Shown here: positions 38,410 to 51,835 of the stretch, in pieces
Layout of the letters: each line of letters starts with the position of its first letter
How positions within the stretch are numbered: position 1 is the first letter of the stretch
Source: Kosakonia arachidis
GTDB lineage: Bacteria > Pseudomonadota > Gammaproteobacteria > Enterobacterales > Enterobacteriaceae
Assembly: GCF_900116535.1 (NCBI RefSeq)
Contig: NZ_FPAU01000002.1
Coordinates: 32,556 to 96,555, forward strand
Reading direction: 5' to 3'
Length of the DNA stretch: 64,000 nucleotides
Program-made: the position numbers and the translations under genes
The notes under the pieces: generated by a model
What the model was told of the DNA's origin: nothing
What the model saw: only the letters and a program-made list of their open reading frames with translations
Database searches by the model: none

Positions 38410-39834
38410 ATGGCGGAATTTGATTCACTCGCGCAGGAACTGCTGGTGCAGGCAGAAACTGAACAACAGCGACAGCAGGAACGCGACCGGGCATTACTCG
38501 ACCAGGTACTTGAAATCTACGGACAAAAGTACGTGGCTGAGCAACTGAAAAAGGCGGGAAAAGCGGAATGGAGCCGTGAATCACTCAATCGCTGGATAAA
38601 TGGTAAAGGCAGCGCAAAAATGCTGACCGCCGCCGAAGAGGCGCAACTACGCGCTCTACTTCCCTCGCCCCCCGCTCATCATCCCAATTATCGCTTCCGT
38701 TTTATCGATCTCTTTGCCGGTATTGGCGGTATTCGCAGCGGGTTTGAAGCTATCGGCGGGCAATGTGTCTTCACCAGCGAATGGAATAAAAACGCGGTGC
38801 GCACCTATAAAGCAAACTGGTACAACGATAAGTCCATGCACACCTTTAACCAGGACATCCGCGAAGTGACGTTGAGCGGTAATCCAGCCGTTTCTGAAGC
38901 CCAGGCTTACGCCAATATCAAACAGCAGATCCCCGAGCATGACGTACTGCTGGCGGGCTTTCCCTGCCAGCCTTTTAGCCTCGCCGGGGTAAGTAAAAAG
39001 AATGCCCTCGGTCGTGCCCACGGTTTTGAGTGCGAGGCACAGGGAACGCTGTTTTTCGATGTTGCGCGCATTATCAAAGCCCGTCGTCCGGCGATCTTCG
39101 TGCTGGAGAACGTCAAGAACCTCAAAAGCCACGATAAAGGCAAAACCTTCAGCGTAATCATGAGTACGCTGGATGAACTGGGCTATGACGTAGCAGATGC
39201 CGATGTTTCCGGCAAAGACGATCCGAAAATCATTGATGGCCGCCACTTTTTACCGCAACACCGTGAACGCATTGTGCTGGTCGGTTTTCGCCGCGATTTA
39301 CAGCTCAGTGAAGGCTTTACCCTGCGCGATATCGACCGCTTCTACCCCACGCAGCGCCCTACTTTCGGCCAACTGCTCGACCCGACTGTCGACAGCAAAT
39401 ATGTGTTGTCGACAAAGCTCTGGGAATACCTCTATCGCTATGCGCAAAAACATGCGGCAAAAGGGAATGGCTTCGGTTTCGGGCTGGTGGATCCCACTAA
39501 TGCCGCAAGCGTGGCCCGCACGCTCTCGGCGCGTTATCACAAAGACGGCTCAGAGATCCTTGTCGATCGTGGCTGGAATAAAGCACTGGGTGAAGCGGAT
39601 TTCGGCAATGCAGAGAACCAGGCGCGCCGTCCGCGTCGCCTGACGCCACGCGAATGCGCACGTCTGATGGGTTTTGAAAAAGTCGGCGAACAGCCGTTTC
39701 GCATCCCGGTTTCCGACACACAGGCTTACCGCCAGTTTGGTAACTCGGTGGTGGTGCCGGTATTCGCCGCCGTGGCGAAATTGCTGGAGCCGCGTATTGC
39801 GCTGGCAGTAAAAAAACGCCGCAACAACCTGTAA
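38410..39834 (+). CDS. dcm: DNA (cytosine-5) methyltransferase, Dcm-type
   Basis: A 474-residue C5-methylase with motif [17 protein letters not shown], motif [13 protein letters not shown] (catalytic Cys186), motif [10 protein letters not shown], motif [15 protein letters not shown] and motif [13 protein letters not shown]. It is closely similar to E. coli Dcm over the catalytic part, so CCWGG is the expected target. A helical N-terminal region (residues 1-85) precedes it, as in Dcm. The start ATG follows AAGGAGA. No vsr repair gene or restriction endonuclease adjoins it, so it looks like an orphan methylase. Confidence 0.88.
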   Translation: MAEFDSLAQELLVQAETEQQRQQERDRALLDQVLEIYGQKYVAEQLKKAGKAEWSRESLNRWINGKGSAKMLTAAEEAQLRALLPSPPAHHPNYRFRFIDLFAGIGGIRSGFEAIGGQCVFTSEWNKNAVRTYKANWYNDKSMHTFNQDIREVTLSGNPAVSEAQAYANIKQQIPEHDVLLAGFPCQPFSLAGVSKKNALGRAHGFECEAQGTLFFDVARIIKARRPAIFVLENVKNLKSHDKGKTFSVIMSTLDELGYDVADADVSGKDDPKIIDGRHFLPQHRERIVLVGFRRDLQLSEGFTLRDIDRFYPTQRPTFGQLLDPTVDSKYVLSTKLWEYLYRYAQKHAAKGNGFGFGLVDPTNAASVARTLSARYHKDGSEILVDRGWNKALGEADFGNAENQARRPRRLTPRECARLMGFEKVGEQPFRIPVSDTQAYRQFGNSVVVPVFAAVAKLLEPRIALAVKKRRNNL

Positions 39835-39959
39835 CGCACTTCCCGGTATGTGAGATGCCGGGCACTTATTTAAATCTTAATTAAGTGTTTAAAAAGCGAT
39901 TATAAAGTTACCTTTGGTCAGGCCGATATTAACAGAGCAATCCCGACTCTCTACGGACT

Positions 39960-41627
39960 ATGGTCATGCTCAAAAATATACGGGTTATTACCGGCATCAT
40001 TATCGCGCTTTCTATATTTTGCCTTCTCCAGTTGGTCACCGGGGGACTTTTCTACTCTGCGGTCAATAATGACAGGCTGAACTTCCAGAACACTGGGGTT
40101 CTTAATACACAGCAAGAAAACTTAGGCGACAGCGTTAACACTCTGGTCAAAACGCGTGTCACCGTCACTCGCGTGGCAATTCGCTTCTTGAAAAACCAAC
40201 GTGATCCAGCCTCCCTTGCCAGCATCGATAAACTCCTCACCACGGCAACCGACTCGCTCGGCAAAGCCGAAGGTTATTTTAATAACTATAAAAACACGCC
40301 GCGCGTGGCGGGCCAGAACAGTGCATTAGCCGACGAGGTTTCGCAGAACATCAGCAAAATGCATGACGTTTTGCAGCAGTCGATCACTTTCCTGCGGGCC
40401 AATAATTACGAGGCTTACGGCAACCTGGACGCGCAACAAGCACAGGATGATATGGACGCCAGCTATACAAAGTGGCGGGCGGAAAATAACACCTTCCTGC
40501 AAGCGGCGGCACAGCAAAACCAGAATAGCTTTACCAGTATGCAGTGGACGCTGGGCGTCATTTTGCTGGTGGTTATTGCGGTAATGGTCGTAATCTGGCT
40601 GGGCCTGCAACACCTTCTGCTACAACCACTGCACCGCATTATGGGGCATATTCGCGCCATTGCCGTGGGCGATCTCACGCAATCGATCGCCGCCGAAGGC
40701 CGCAACGAAATGAGCCAACTGGCAACCGGCCTGCATGAGATGCAATCGGCGCTGGTGCAGACCGTCAGCGCGGTGCGTAACAGTTCTGATTCGATCTACA
40801 CCGGTGCCAGCGAGATCACCACTGGCAACAACGATCTTTCTTCCCGTACCGAGCAGCAAGCGGCTTCGCTGGAAGAGACCGCAGCCAGCATGGAACAACT
40901 CACCGCCACCGTGAAGCAGAACACCGATAACGCCCGTCAGGCATCGCTACTGGCGAAAAATGCCTCCGATACGGCGGCCCGCGGAGGTACAGTGGTCAGC
41001 AATGTGGTGCGTACCATGAGCGAGATATCCGACAGCTCCCAGCAGATCGCGCATATCACCAGCGTGATTGACGGTATTGCCTTCCAGACCAATATTCTGG
41101 CACTGAACGCTGCGGTGGAAGCCGCCCGCGCAGGCGAACAGGGACGCGGCTTTGCCGTGGTGGCCGGTGAGGTGCGTACGCTGGCAAGCCGCAGCGCACA
41201 GGCAGCAAAAGAGATTAAGACGCTGATTGAAAACTCGGTGAACCGTGTAAACTCTGGTACTACGCTGGTTGCCGAAGCAGGCGATACCATGAAGGAGATC
41301 GTCAACGCTGTGACGCGCGTGACCGACATTATGGGGGAAATCGCCTCCGCTTCCGATGAGCAGAGCAAAGGGATTGAGCAGGTAAGCCTTGCGGTCTCAC
41401 AGATGGACAGCGTCACTCAGCAGAACGCCTCGTTGGTCCAGGAATCCGCTGCGGCCTCTGCAGCACTGGAAGAGCAGGCTGAGCAGTTGCGTCAGGCAGT
41501 GGCAGTGTTCCGCGTGAATGGACACAACACGTTGCTGAGCAAAAAAGCGGGTACGCCAAAACCGACAGTGCTGCGCCCGGCCACACCGACGGCGACCACC
41601 AGGGACAGCAACTGGGAAACGTTCTGA
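39960..41627 (+). CDS. Methyl-accepting chemotaxis protein
   Basis: A 555-residue chemoreceptor with TM1 (about 12-32), a four-helix-type periplasmic ligand domain, TM2 (about 192-215), HAMP, and a signalling domain containing the conserved tip [23 protein letters not shown] (the hairpin turn). The C-terminus is NWETF, close to the NWETF/NWESF tail that binds CheR and CheB in Tar and Tsr. The ligand is unknown. An ATG at 39966 is an alternative start. Confidence 0.92.
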   Translation: MVMLKNIRVITGIIIALSIFCLLQLVTGGLFYSAVNNDRLNFQNTGVLNTQQENLGDSVNTLVKTRVTVTRVAIRFLKNQRDPASLASIDKLLTTATDSLGKAEGYFNNYKNTPRVAGQNSALADEVSQNISKMHDVLQQSITFLRANNYEAYGNLDAQQAQDDMDASYTKWRAENNTFLQAAAQQNQNSFTSMQWTLGVILLVVIAVMVVIWLGLQHLLLQPLHRIMGHIRAIAVGDLTQSIAAEGRNEMSQLATGLHEMQSALVQTVSAVRNSSDSIYTGASEITTGNNDLSSRTEQQAASLEETAASMEQLTATVKQNTDNARQASLLAKNASDTAARGGTVVSNVVRTMSEISDSSQQIAHITSVIDGIAFQTNILALNAAVEAARAGEQGRGFAVVAGEVRTLASRSAQAAKEIKTLIENSVNRVNSGTTLVAEAGDTMKEIVNAVTRVTDIMGEIASASDEQSKGIEQVSLAVSQMDSVTQQNASLVQESAAASAALEEQAEQLRQAVAVFRVNGHNTLLSKKAGTPKPTVLRPATPTATTRDSNWETF

Positions 41628-41668
41628 TGACTCCGGAAAGGCGCGATACCCGTTATCGCGCCGCTGCA

Positions 41669-41827
41669 TTAATTGCGGGTCTGAATCCAGAAGGCGTGAA
41701 TAAGGCCGGGAACGTAGCCCAGCAGAGTGAGCAGGATATTGATAATAAATGCCCAACCAAAGCCCTTGCCAAGCAGCACGCCGAGCGGCGGAAGAATAAT
41801 CGTCAAGACAATGCGCCAGAAACCCAT
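41669..41827 (-). CDS. yqaE: YqaE, Pmp3-family small membrane protein
   Basis: The 52-residue product begins MGFWRIVLTIILPPLGVLLGKG and ends HAFWIQTRN. It has two membrane helices and the Pmp3/UPF0057 signature, nearly the same as E. coli YqaE. A strong Shine-Dalgarno (AGGAGG) precedes the ATG at 41827. In E. coli yqaE lies just upstream of ygaV; here it is downstream of a chemoreceptor and convergent with it. Confidence 0.92.
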   Translation of the reverse strand: MGFWRIVLTIILPPLGVLLGKGFGWAFIINILLTLLGYVPGLIHAFWIQTRN

Positions 41828-42003
41828 GTTGCCTCCTGTGCAGAAAATTCCAGGTAGTTGAAATAACAGACTTTCTCTTTAAGAATAGACACTCTGCAAG
41901 GTGCCGCCACTTCCACCTTGCGCTTTTACCCTCTTTTTACACTGTACCCTCTATGGTCTCCAGGCTAAGGTTAGAGGCACAACAAATGAGAAAGGAGGAA
42001 GGT

Positions 42004-42183
42004 ATGTTTTCTGTCGGTGATATTGTGCAACCGCGCGTTGGCGGGCCAAAACTTAAAGTGCTTGAAGTTCATCAGGATCAAATCGTTGCGGTGCCCGTTC
42101 ACGATGAAACGGCAGACAAAATTACGCTGAAAGCGGAAGATGTCTCGCCGTATAACGAAGACGGCGATTTCGGCGTCTGCTAA
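42004..42183 (+). CDS. Small YodC-like (DUF2158) protein
   Basis: The 59-residue protein MFSVGDIVQPRVGGPKLKV... has the compact beta-barrel pattern of the YodC/DUF2158 family (FxxGDxVxxxxGGP). The ATG at 42004 follows AAAGGAGGAAGG, a very strong ribosome-binding site, so it should be well translated. Function unknown in the family. Confidence 0.82.
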   Translation: MFSVGDIVQPRVGGPKLKVLEVHQDQIVAVPVHDETADKITLKAEDVSPYNEDGDFGVC

Positions 42184-42189
42184 TCCCTT

Positions 42190-42212
42190 AGCGGTGGGCG
42201 TTCCCCACCGCT
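42190..42212 (+). terminator. Hairpin after the YodC-like gene
   Basis: AGCGGTGGG pairs with CCCACCGCT around a 5-nt loop 7 nt after the stop codon, followed by a loosely T-rich stretch. Confidence 0.7.
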
Positions 42213-42632
42213 CTGACTATTATTTTATGCAAAAAATAAGCATAAACAATCACATCCATTATCAGAACTAAATTCTGCAAAAACACCTTTATTAGCATAA
42301 AAAATGCTGTTAGTTATTTTATCCCCATGCCGGAAGCAGAGTACGCTAAAACGCGCCGTCTATTCTCGCCTCCGGGTGCTGCATTTTTTCTCACGCCACC
42401 CATAAGTTTTTGATATTGAATAGATTTAATAACCACTCCAGTTAAAATAATGAAATAAGCAAAAAATGCGCAAACACAGAGCACTTTATCCAACAAAGAA
42501 AATAAAATAAAAATTTATCGCTAGTTGTTTGTTTCAAACCAGATGGATACTCTATCCACATCAACCCAACCACTTCAAAACGCTAAAAGACCCGTTTATC
42601 CGCCTTTTCGTTGATTCTCAAGGAGCAGCACC
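42213..42632. other. AT-rich region upstream of alaE
   Basis: About 420 bp, distinctly AT-rich. It corresponds roughly to where E. coli keeps stpA. I find no trace of an StpA/H-NS coding frame. It should contain the alaE promoter, which in E. coli is Lrp- and alanine-responsive. No specific operator could be assigned. Confidence 0.4.
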
Positions 42633-43082
42633 ATGTTCTCTTCGCAGTCTCGCCTGCGTCACGCCGTAGCAGACACCTTTGCGATGGTTGTCTATTGTTC
42701 GGTAGTGAACATGCTGATTGAAATATTTCTCTCCGGAATGAGCTTCGAACAGTCACTTTCATCGCGTCTGGTCGCCATCCCGGTGAACATTATTATTGCC
42801 TGGCCTTATGGTTTATACCGCGATGCTTTTATGCGTTATGCACGTCGTATTAGTCCTTCAGGCTGGATGAAAAATTTGGCGGATGTGCTGGCCTATGTCA
42901 CCTTCCAGTCGCCGGTTTATGTGGCGATCCTCTGGTCAGTGGGTGCGGACTGGCATCAGATTGTCGCTGCGGTCAGTTCCAATATTGTGCTGTCGATGAT
43001 GATGGGCGCCGTTTACGGCTATTTCCTCGATTACTGCCGTCGCCTGTTCCGGGTGAGTCGTTACCACCAGGCCAAAGCCTGA
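42633..43082 (+). CDS. alaE: L-alanine exporter AlaE
   Basis: A 149-residue inner-membrane protein with four hydrophobic segments; [20 protein letters not shown] and [19 protein letters not shown] are diagnostic of AlaE (YgaW). It exports excess L-alanine. A Shine-Dalgarno AAGGAG precedes the ATG. Confidence 0.93.
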   Translation: MFSSQSRLRHAVADTFAMVVYCSVVNMLIEIFLSGMSFEQSLSSRLVAIPVNIIIAWPYGLYRDAFMRYARRISPSGWMKNLADVLAYVTFQSPVYVAILWSVGADWHQIVAAVSSNIVLSMMMGAVYGYFLDYCRRLFRVSRYHQAKA

Positions 43083-43087
43083 TACAG

Positions 43088-43114
43088 GATGGCAGGCTAT
43101 GCCTGCCATCGTTT
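43088..43114 (+). terminator. Terminator after alaE
   Basis: GATGGCAGGC-TAT-GCCTGCCATC is a perfect 10-bp stem with a 3-nt loop followed by GTTT, five nt after the alaE stop. Confidence 0.8.
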
Positions 43115-43261
43115 AGAGCTTATCCCAGTAGGCATATATTGTTGCAGCCAGTTTGGACACGGACCGCGCGCAACAACCGGAGCGTACACGCAGTACGTGA
43201 GTAGGGTAAGCACTGCCCAGGACCAAATTGGCAAATAAAATAGCTTAATGGGATAGGCTCT
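43115..43261. repeat. 147-bp element with inverted termini between alaE and ygaC
   Basis: The ends are AGAGCTTATCCCA (43115-43127) and TGGGATAGGCTCT (43249-43261), which are inverted repeats with one mismatch. The interior has further partial dyads (for example CAGTACGTG and CAGTTTGGACACGG). The size and layout are those of a MITE-like enterobacterial intergenic repeat, and I recall similar sequences between genes in Klebsiella and Enterobacter. It abuts the ygaC stop codon, and its last base is the first base of that TAA read on the plus strand. No coding capacity of its own. Confidence 0.7.
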
Positions 43262-43608
43262 TAGTGCTGTTGTTCGCCGAATAATCCTTTCAGAAAACGT
43301 TCCAGCGCGACGCGCGAACTGAATCCGTGCGGAATACCGTAATGCTCCTGGGAGTCGCCGCCTAAATAGAGCGGAAAATTCTGGTAGTGAGCGCATAACT
43401 TAATGTCCGAGGCGGGCTCCGCGAGCGACGAACTGCGTTCTTTCAGCGTGGGGTGGATCACCAGCGCCGTACGGCCCATTCGCGCTTCGCGATTCACATA
43501 AACATAATTTTCACCGCGACAATAACCATACGTTTTTGTCGTCGCCACATCCATTGTAAATCCCACGTTTTCCAGCACGCGTGCCACTTCATCGGGTCTT
43601 AAATACAT
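43261..43608 (-). CDS. ygaC: YgaC, conserved DUF2002 protein
   Basis: A 115-residue cytosolic protein, highly similar to E. coli YgaC ([49 protein letters not shown]). In E. coli the gene is Fur-regulated; function unknown. Its 3' end is immediately bordered by the repeat element. Confidence 0.93.
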   Translation of the reverse strand: MYLRPDEVARVLENVGFTMDVATTKTYGYCRGENYVYVNREARMGRTALVIHPTLKERSSSLAEPASDIKLCAHYQNFPLYLGGDSQEHYGIPHGFSSRVALERFLKGLFGEQQH

Positions 43609-43770
43609 AGATTTTCCTCGTCATCTCTCTGCAGCCTCGCCACCTTACATGACTAAGCATTGACCGTGATTCAGAAAATTCCACAAACGGACGTGAAAGA
43701 GTTGATTGCCGGCAGGCATGAAAAATTATGGTCTAAACTAAAATTCATATCAAAAACGAGGGAGGATCCT

Positions 43771-44097
43771 ATGTTTAACAGACCGAATCGCCGTGATGTT
43801 GATGAAGGTGTCGAGGATATCAACAACGATGTAAACCAATTAGCCGATAGCCTCGAAGAGGTGCTTAAATCATGGGGCAGTGACGCCAAAGACGAAGCGG
43901 AAAGCGCGCGTCGTAAAGCGCAAGCTCTGTTAAAAGAGACCCGCGCACGTCTGCATGGCCACAACCGTGTGCAACAAGCGGCACGTGATGCCGTGGGTTG
44001 TGCAGATACCTTTGTGAAAGACAAACCCTGGTGCAGCGTGGGCGCTGCTGCCGCTATTGGTATTTTCGTGGGCGCATTACTCAGTCTGCGTCGTTAA
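43771..44097 (+). CDS. ygaM: YgaM, ElaB/YqjD-family (DUF883) membrane-anchored protein
   Basis: A 108-residue protein that is mostly a charged coiled coil (residues 10-75) with a C-terminal hydrophobic anchor AAIGIFVGALLSLRR. The family binds ribosomes or associates with the inner membrane in stationary phase. The ATG at 43771 follows GGGAGG and matches E. coli; a longer upstream reading lacks homology. Confidence 0.92.
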   Translation: MFNRPNRRDVDEGVEDINNDVNQLADSLEEVLKSWGSDAKDEAESARRKAQALLKETRARLHGHNRVQQAARDAVGCADTFVKDKPWCSVGAAAAIGIFVGALLSLRR

Positions 44098-44111
44098 ACC
44101 CATGCTTTTGC

Positions 44112-44148
44112 AAAAACCCCTGCCCGGTTAACCCGCGCAGGGGTTTTT
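44112..44148 (+). terminator. Terminator after ygaM
   Basis: AAAAACCCCTGC (44112-44123) pairs with GCAGGGGTTTTT (44137-44148): a 12-bp stem ending in a T-tract, a classical intrinsic terminator. Confidence 0.9.
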
Positions 44149-44239
44149 ATTAGCCATCGCATCGCGGTATTACTGAGTAAAATACGTACAAATCACCTTT
44201 ACCCATTGCGTCCATTCTTTGGACAAAGCCTATGACAAT

Positions 44240-44288
44240 TTCCTATATATTGTGTGGTTGAATATTTAAATAACTACATCTAGTATTA
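44240..44288 (+). promoter_or_regulatory. Candidate NrdR box pair upstream of nrdH
   Basis: Box 1 (44240-44255, core TATATATTGTGT) agrees with the NrdR consensus ACACwATATATwGTGT at 13 of 16 positions. Box 2 (44273-44288) is weak (9 of 16), with centre-to-centre spacing of 33 bp, near three helical turns as in known nrd promoters. Prediction only. Confidence 0.5.
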
Positions 44289-44357
44289 CTTCCGTTACAC
44301 ACACTAACTGACGCGAACCTTCGTGCCGTCCTTTGAGTTTAAACGGAAATACGAATT

Positions 44358-44603
44358 ATGCTCATTACTATTTATACTAGAAATGATTGTGTTCAGTGCC
44401 ACGCCACAAAACGTGCCATGGAAAACCGTGGTCTGGCGTTCGAAATGGTGAATGTTGACCATGTACCTGAAGCGGCCGATGAGCTTCGCGCAATGGGCTT
44501 TCGTCAGTTACCGGTGGTTATCGCCGGGGAAACGCGCTGGTCCGGCTTTCGCCCGGATATGATCAACCGGCTGCATAGCGCCCCCAGCGTGGCCAGCGCA
44601 TGA
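44358..44603 (+). CDS. nrdH: NrdH-redoxin
   Basis: An 81-residue glutaredoxin-like protein with thioredoxin-like activity and active site CVQC. It is the electron donor for the class Ib ribonucleotide reductase. The stop overlaps the nrdI start (ATGA). First gene of nrdHIEF. Confidence 0.95.
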   Translation: MLITIYTRNDCVQCHATKRAMENRGLAFEMVNVDHVPEAADELRAMGFRQLPVVIAGETRWSGFRPDMINRLHSAPSVASA

Positions 44604-44982
44604 GCCCCCTCGTCTACTTCTCCAGCAGCTCCGAAAATACGCAGCGCTTTATTATGCGTCTTGGGTTGCCGGCAGTGCGCATTCCGCTCAATGAGCGGGA
44701 ACGCATCCAGGTAGATGAACCTTATATCCTTGTCGTGCCCAGTTATGGCGGCGGCGGAACGGCAGGTGCAGTTCCCCGCCAGGTGATCCGTTTTTTAAAC
44801 GATCCGCACAACCGATCGTTGATTCGCGGCGTGATCGCCGCAGGTAACCGGAATTTTGGCGAAGCATATGGTCGCGCAGGTGATGTGGTATCGCAGAAAT
44901 GCGGCGTGCCGTATCTCTACCGCTTTGAGCTGATGGGTACGCAGCAAGACATCAACAATGTGCGTAAAGGAGTGAGCGAATT

Positions 44983-45010
<28 letters not shown>
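44600..45010 (+). CDS. nrdI: NrdI flavodoxin-like protein
   Basis: A 136-residue flavodoxin-like protein ([16 protein letters not shown] loop; [14 protein letters not shown]). It supplies oxidant to assemble the dimanganese-tyrosyl radical cofactor in NrdF. It overlaps nrdE by 28 nt. Confidence 0.95.
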
Positions 45011-48100
<3,090 letters not shown>

Positions 48101-48109
48101 CCCCCTGCT

Positions 48110-48130
48110 CCTCTCCCTTTGCGGGAGAGG
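48110..48130 (+). terminator. Hairpin after nrdF
   Basis: CCTCTCCC pairs with GGGAGAGG around a 5-nt loop, 10 nt after the nrdF stop. There is no T-tract; it may stabilise the transcript end or terminate weakly before proU. Confidence 0.5.
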
Positions 48131-48393
48131 AATATTCCCGCCAATATTCTTTTTAAAAATTCCCGCTGCGAAAAAGGTTATGACTATTATGAGAATATCT
48201 GTGCATCTCTCCGGCACAATATTGAAACAGGCACTACACTGTAATTTCTTTGTCATTTTCACCTGAAGCACACCATTTCAGGTGCGATTTCCGACGATTC
48301 CGAAAAAAATCATCATCCGTCGTCAGCCCTTATCTCATGGGAAATAGAGACGATTCTACAAACGTCAAATTCCGCAGACCCGGAAATTCAGGG

Positions 48394-48421
48394 TTGTCTC
48401 AGATTCTGAGTATGTTAGGGT
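48394..48421 (+). promoter_or_regulatory. proU P2-type promoter
   Basis: TTGTCT (48394-48399), a 16-bp spacer and TAGGGT (48416-48421) lie 68 bp before proV. The segment CAGATTCTGAGTATGTTAGGGT closely resembles what I recall of the E. coli proU P2 promoter, the main osmotically induced sigma-70 promoter repressed by H-NS. The surrounding gap (48131-48488) is AT-rich and otherwise featureless. Confidence 0.7.
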
Positions 48422-48488
48422 ATAGTCAGTCAATTATTATCCCCAGGTATTATATCGACACAATAAATAACAGGAACTCTTTTATTGC

Positions 48489-49691
48489 ATGGCAATTAAA
48501 TTAGAAGTAAAGAATCTCTATAAAATATTTGGCGAGCATCCGCAGCGGGCTTTCAAATATATTGAGAAAGGACTTTCAAAAGAAGCGGTTCTGGAAAAAA
48601 CGGGGCTATCGCTCGGCGTTAAAGACGCCAGTCTGGCCATTGAAGAAGGCGAGATATTTGTCATCATGGGGTTATCCGGATCGGGTAAATCCACTATGGT
48701 ACGCCTTCTCAATCGCCTGATTGAACCCACCCGCGGACAGGTGCTGATTGATGGCGTAGATATCGCCAAAATATCAGATACCGAATTACGCGAGGTGCGC
48801 AGGAAAAAGATTGCGATGGTCTTCCAGTCGTTTGCGTTAATGCCCCATATGACGGTACTGGATAATACCGCATTTGGTATGGAATTAGCGGGAATTGCAC
48901 CGCAGGCGCGACAGGAAAAAGCGCTCGACGCCCTGCGTCAGGTCGGGCTGGAAAATTATGCGCACGCATATCCGGATGAACTCTCCGGCGGTATGCGCCA
49001 GCGTGTTGGCCTGGCGCGCGCATTAGCTATTAATCCGGACATTCTATTAATGGATGAAGCCTTTTCGGCACTCGATCCTTTAATTCGTACGGAAATGCAG
49101 GATGAACTTGTAAAGCTGCAAGCGAAACATCAGCGTACTATCGTGTTTATTTCCCACGATCTCGATGAAGCCATGCGTATTGGCGACCGTATTGCCATTA
49201 TGCAAAACGGCGAAGTGGTACAGGTCGGTACGCCGGATGAAATATTGAATAATCCGGCCAATGATTATGTGCGCACTTTCTTCCGTGGAGTGGATATTAG
49301 CCAGGTGTTTAGCGCGAAAGATATTGCGCGTCGAACACCGGTAGGTTTGATCCGTAAAACTCCGGGTTTTGGCCCGCGCTCGGCACTGAAATTGTTGCAG
49401 GATGAAGACCGTGAATACGGTTATGTAATTGAACGCGGCAATAAATTTGTCGGCATTGTCTCCATCGACTCCCTGAAAGCGGCGCTCAGCCAGAACCAGG
49501 GTATCGAGGCGGCGTTAATTGACTCCCCGCTTGCAGTAGAGGCGGAAACGCCGCTCAGCGAGTTGCTCTCCCATGTTGGACAAGCGCCCTGCGCCGTGCC
49601 GGTCATCGGTGAAGAACAACAATATGTGGGCATCATCTCGAAACGGATGCTGCTACAGGCTTTAGATCGCGAGGGGGCAAACAATGGCTGA
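48489..49691 (+). CDS. proV: Glycine betaine/proline ABC transporter ATPase ProV
   Basis: A 400-residue ATPase with Walker [12 protein letters not shown], signature [14 protein letters not shown], Walker [13 protein letters not shown] and two C-terminal CBS domains (from ~280) that sense ionic strength. It belongs to the osmoprotectant importer ProU. It overlaps proW by 8 nt. Confidence 0.95.
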   Translation: MAIKLEVKNLYKIFGEHPQRAFKYIEKGLSKEAVLEKTGLSLGVKDASLAIEEGEIFVIMGLSGSGKSTMVRLLNRLIEPTRGQVLIDGVDIAKISDTELREVRRKKIAMVFQSFALMPHMTVLDNTAFGMELAGIAPQARQEKALDALRQVGLENYAHAYPDELSGGMRQRVGLARALAINPDILLMDEAFSALDPLIRTEMQDELVKLQAKHQRTIVFISHDLDEAMRIGDRIAIMQNGEVVQVGTPDEILNNPANDYVRTFFRGVDISQVFSAKDIARRTPVGLIRKTPGFGPRSALKLLQDEDREYGYVIERGNKFVGIVSIDSLKAALSQNQGIEAALIDSPLAVEAETPLSELLSHVGQAPCAVPVIGEEQQYVGIISKRMLLQALDREGANNG

Positions 49692-50748
49692 TCAAAATAA
49701 CCCGTGGGATAGCGCGCCAGTAACCGATAGTGCGGCGCAATCCGCAGATGCCTGGGGCGGCGGATCTGCTACGCCCTCTGACGGCAGCGGTGCCGACTGG
49801 CTCCACAGTGCGTCAGCACCCGCGCCAGAACATTTCAATATTATGGATCCATTCCATAAGACGCTGATCCCGCTAGATAGTTGGGTAACACAGGGGATCG
49901 ACTGGGTAGTAATGCACTTCCGCCCGGTATTCCAGGGGATCCGCATTCCTATCGACTATATCCTGAGCACTTTCCAGCAACTACTACTGGGGATGCCTGC
50001 GCCGGTAGCAATTATCGTGTTCTCACTGATCGCATGGCAGATGAGCAGTGCCGGAATGGGGATTGCCACGCTGGTATCGCTGATTGCCATTGGCGCAATT
50101 GGCGCCTGGTCGCAGGCGATGGTCACGCTGGCGCTGGTGCTGACCGCGCTGCTGTTCTGCGTGATGATCGGTTTGCCGTTGGGGATCTGGCTGGCACGTA
50201 GCCCACGGGCTTCGAAAATCATTCGCCCGCTGCTGGATGCCATGCAGACCACGCCAGCGTTTGTTTACCTGGTGCCGATTGTGATGCTGTTTGGTATCGG
50301 CAACGTGCCGGGCGTGGTGGTGACGATTATCTTCGCCCTGCCGCCGGTGGTGCGTTTGACAATACTCGGTATTAACCAGGTTCCGGCAGATTTGATTGAA
50401 GCTTCCCGTTCATTTGGCGCCAGCCCGCGTCAGATGTTATTCAAAGTACAGTTACCACTGGCCATGCCTACCATTATGGCGGGAATTAACCAGACGCTGA
50501 TGCTTGCCCTCTCCATGGTAGTGATCGCCTCAATGATCGCCGTTGGCGGGCTTGGCCAGATGGTACTGCGCGGTATCGGCCGTCTCGATATGGGGCTGGC
50601 GACCGTCGGCGGCGTTGGGATTGTGATCCTCGCCATCATTCTCGACCGCCTGACGCAGGCTGTCGGCCGCGATTCCCGCAGCCGCGGAAATCGTCGCTGG
50701 TATCAAACCGGCCCGCTGGGTCTGCTGACCCGTCCATTCGCAAAATAA
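49684..50748 (+). CDS. proW: Glycine betaine/proline ABC transporter permease ProW
   Basis: A 354-residue membrane permease with the long polar N-terminal tail characteristic of ProW (about 90 residues), then seven or so helices and the EAA loop [14 protein letters not shown]. It pairs with ProV and ProX. Confidence 0.95.
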   Translation: MADQNNPWDSAPVTDSAAQSADAWGGGSATPSDGSGADWLHSASAPAPEHFNIMDPFHKTLIPLDSWVTQGIDWVVMHFRPVFQGIRIPIDYILSTFQQLLLGMPAPVAIIVFSLIAWQMSSAGMGIATLVSLIAIGAIGAWSQAMVTLALVLTALLFCVMIGLPLGIWLARSPRASKIIRPLLDAMQTTPAFVYLVPIVMLFGIGNVPGVVVTIIFALPPVVRLTILGINQVPADLIEASRSFGASPRQMLFKVQLPLAMPTIMAGINQTLMLALSMVVIASMIAVGGLGQMVLRGIGRLDMGLATVGGVGIVILAIILDRLTQAVGRDSRSRGNRRWYQTGPLGLLTRPFAK

Positions 50749-50763
50749 ACCTGTTTCCCGGTG

Positions 50764-50775
50764 CCCGGCGCCGGG
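50764..50775. other. GC-rich palindrome between proW and proX
   Basis: CCCGGCGCCGGG is a perfect 12-bp palindrome in the 61-bp proW-proX gap. It could form a small hairpin that alters mRNA stability or proX translation. Weak evidence. Confidence 0.35.
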
Positions 50776-50809
50776 TCGACACGTCCTATCTGAACAATAA
50801 GGAACAACG

Positions 50810-51805
50810 ATGCGACATAGCATACTTTTTGCCACAGCGTTTGCTACCCTTGTCTCTACCAGCACATTTGCTGCAGACCTTCCCGGCAAAGGCATCACCG
50901 TACAGCCCTTCCAGAGCACCATTTCTGAAGAAACCTTCCAGACACTGCTGGTCAGCCGTGGGTTGGAAAAACTCGGCTATACGGTGAATAAACCGAGTGA
51001 AGTGGATTACAACGTCGGTTACACCTCCCTTGCCGCAGGTGACGTCACCTTTACCGCCGTTAACTGGCAGCCGCTGCATGACGACATGTATGCCGCTGCG
51101 GGTGGTGACAGCAAATTCTACCGTTCCGGGGTGTTTGTCACCGGCGCGGCGCAGGGTTACTTGATCGATAAGAAAACCGCCGAGCAGTATCATATTAAAA
51201 GCATCGATCAGCTTAAAGATCCGAAAATAGCCAAACTGTTCGACACCAATGGCGACGGCAAAGCCGATTTGACCGGTTGCACGCCTGGCTGGGGCTGTGA
51301 AGCAGTGATTAATCACCAGATCGACGCCTACGGCCTGAGCAACACCGTGGCGCATAATCAGGGCAACTATGCAGCAATGATGGCGGACACCATTACCCGC
51401 TTCAAAGAGGGTAAACCGGTGCTCTATTACACCTGGACGCCCTACTGGGTGAGCGATGTGCTGAAACCGGGTAAAGATGTGGTCTGGTTGCAGGTACCGT
51501 TCTCTTCCCTGCCGGGCAAACAGAAAGATATCGACACCAAACTGCCGAACGGTATGAACTATGGCTTCCCGGTGAACACCATGCACATTGTTGCCAACAA
51601 AGCGTGGGCGGAGAAAAACCCGGCAGCGGCGAAATTGTTCTCGGTGATGAAGTTGCCTATCGCCGACATCAATGCGCAGAACGCGATGATGCATAACGGC
51701 AAAGCCTCTGAAGCGGATATCCAGAGTCATGTTGACGGCTGGATCAAAGCACACCAGCAGCAGTTTGACGGCTGGGTAAAAGAAGCGCTGGCCGCGCAGA
51801 AGTAA
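50810..51805 (+). CDS. proX: Glycine betaine/proline-binding periplasmic protein ProX
   Basis: A 331-residue binding protein with a signal peptide ending TFAA (about residue 21). The tryptophan-rich ligand cage is visible ([29 protein letters not shown]), as is the disulfide pair CTPGWGC. It captures glycine betaine and proline betaine for ProVW. Confidence 0.95.
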   Translation: MRHSILFATAFATLVSTSTFAADLPGKGITVQPFQSTISEETFQTLLVSRGLEKLGYTVNKPSEVDYNVGYTSLAAGDVTFTAVNWQPLHDDMYAAAGGDSKFYRSGVFVTGAAQGYLIDKKTAEQYHIKSIDQLKDPKIAKLFDTNGDGKADLTGCTPGWGCEAVINHQIDAYGLSNTVAHNQGNYAAMMADTITRFKEGKPVLYYTWTPYWVSDVLKPGKDVVWLQVPFSSLPGKQKDIDTKLPNGMNYGFPVNTMHIVANKAWAEKNPAAAKLFSVMKLPIADINAQNAMMHNGKASEADIQSHVDGWIKAHQQQFDGWVKEALAAQK

Positions 51806-51835
51806 TCCCTCCTGACAAAGCGCCGTTCGGTTTAT

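Noticed and set aside
41627..41857. 76-codon plus-strand frame after the chemoreceptor
   Set aside because: It is the antisense of yqaE, which is recognised with near identity to E. coli on the minus strand.
42314..42496. 60-codon minus-strand frame with one hydrophobic segment upstream of alaE
   Set aside because: A hydrophobic stretch is easily produced by AT-rich DNA, there is no good ATG with a Shine-Dalgarno, and no homologue is recognised. Possible but unsupported.
43097..43396. 99-codon minus-strand frame crossing ygaC and the repeat
   Set aside because: It is an out-of-frame reading of ygaC that runs into the repeat element; ygaC in its own frame is conserved.
50786..51754. 322-codon open frame antisense to proX
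   Set aside because: Shadow of proX; no signal, domain or ribosome-binding site supports it.
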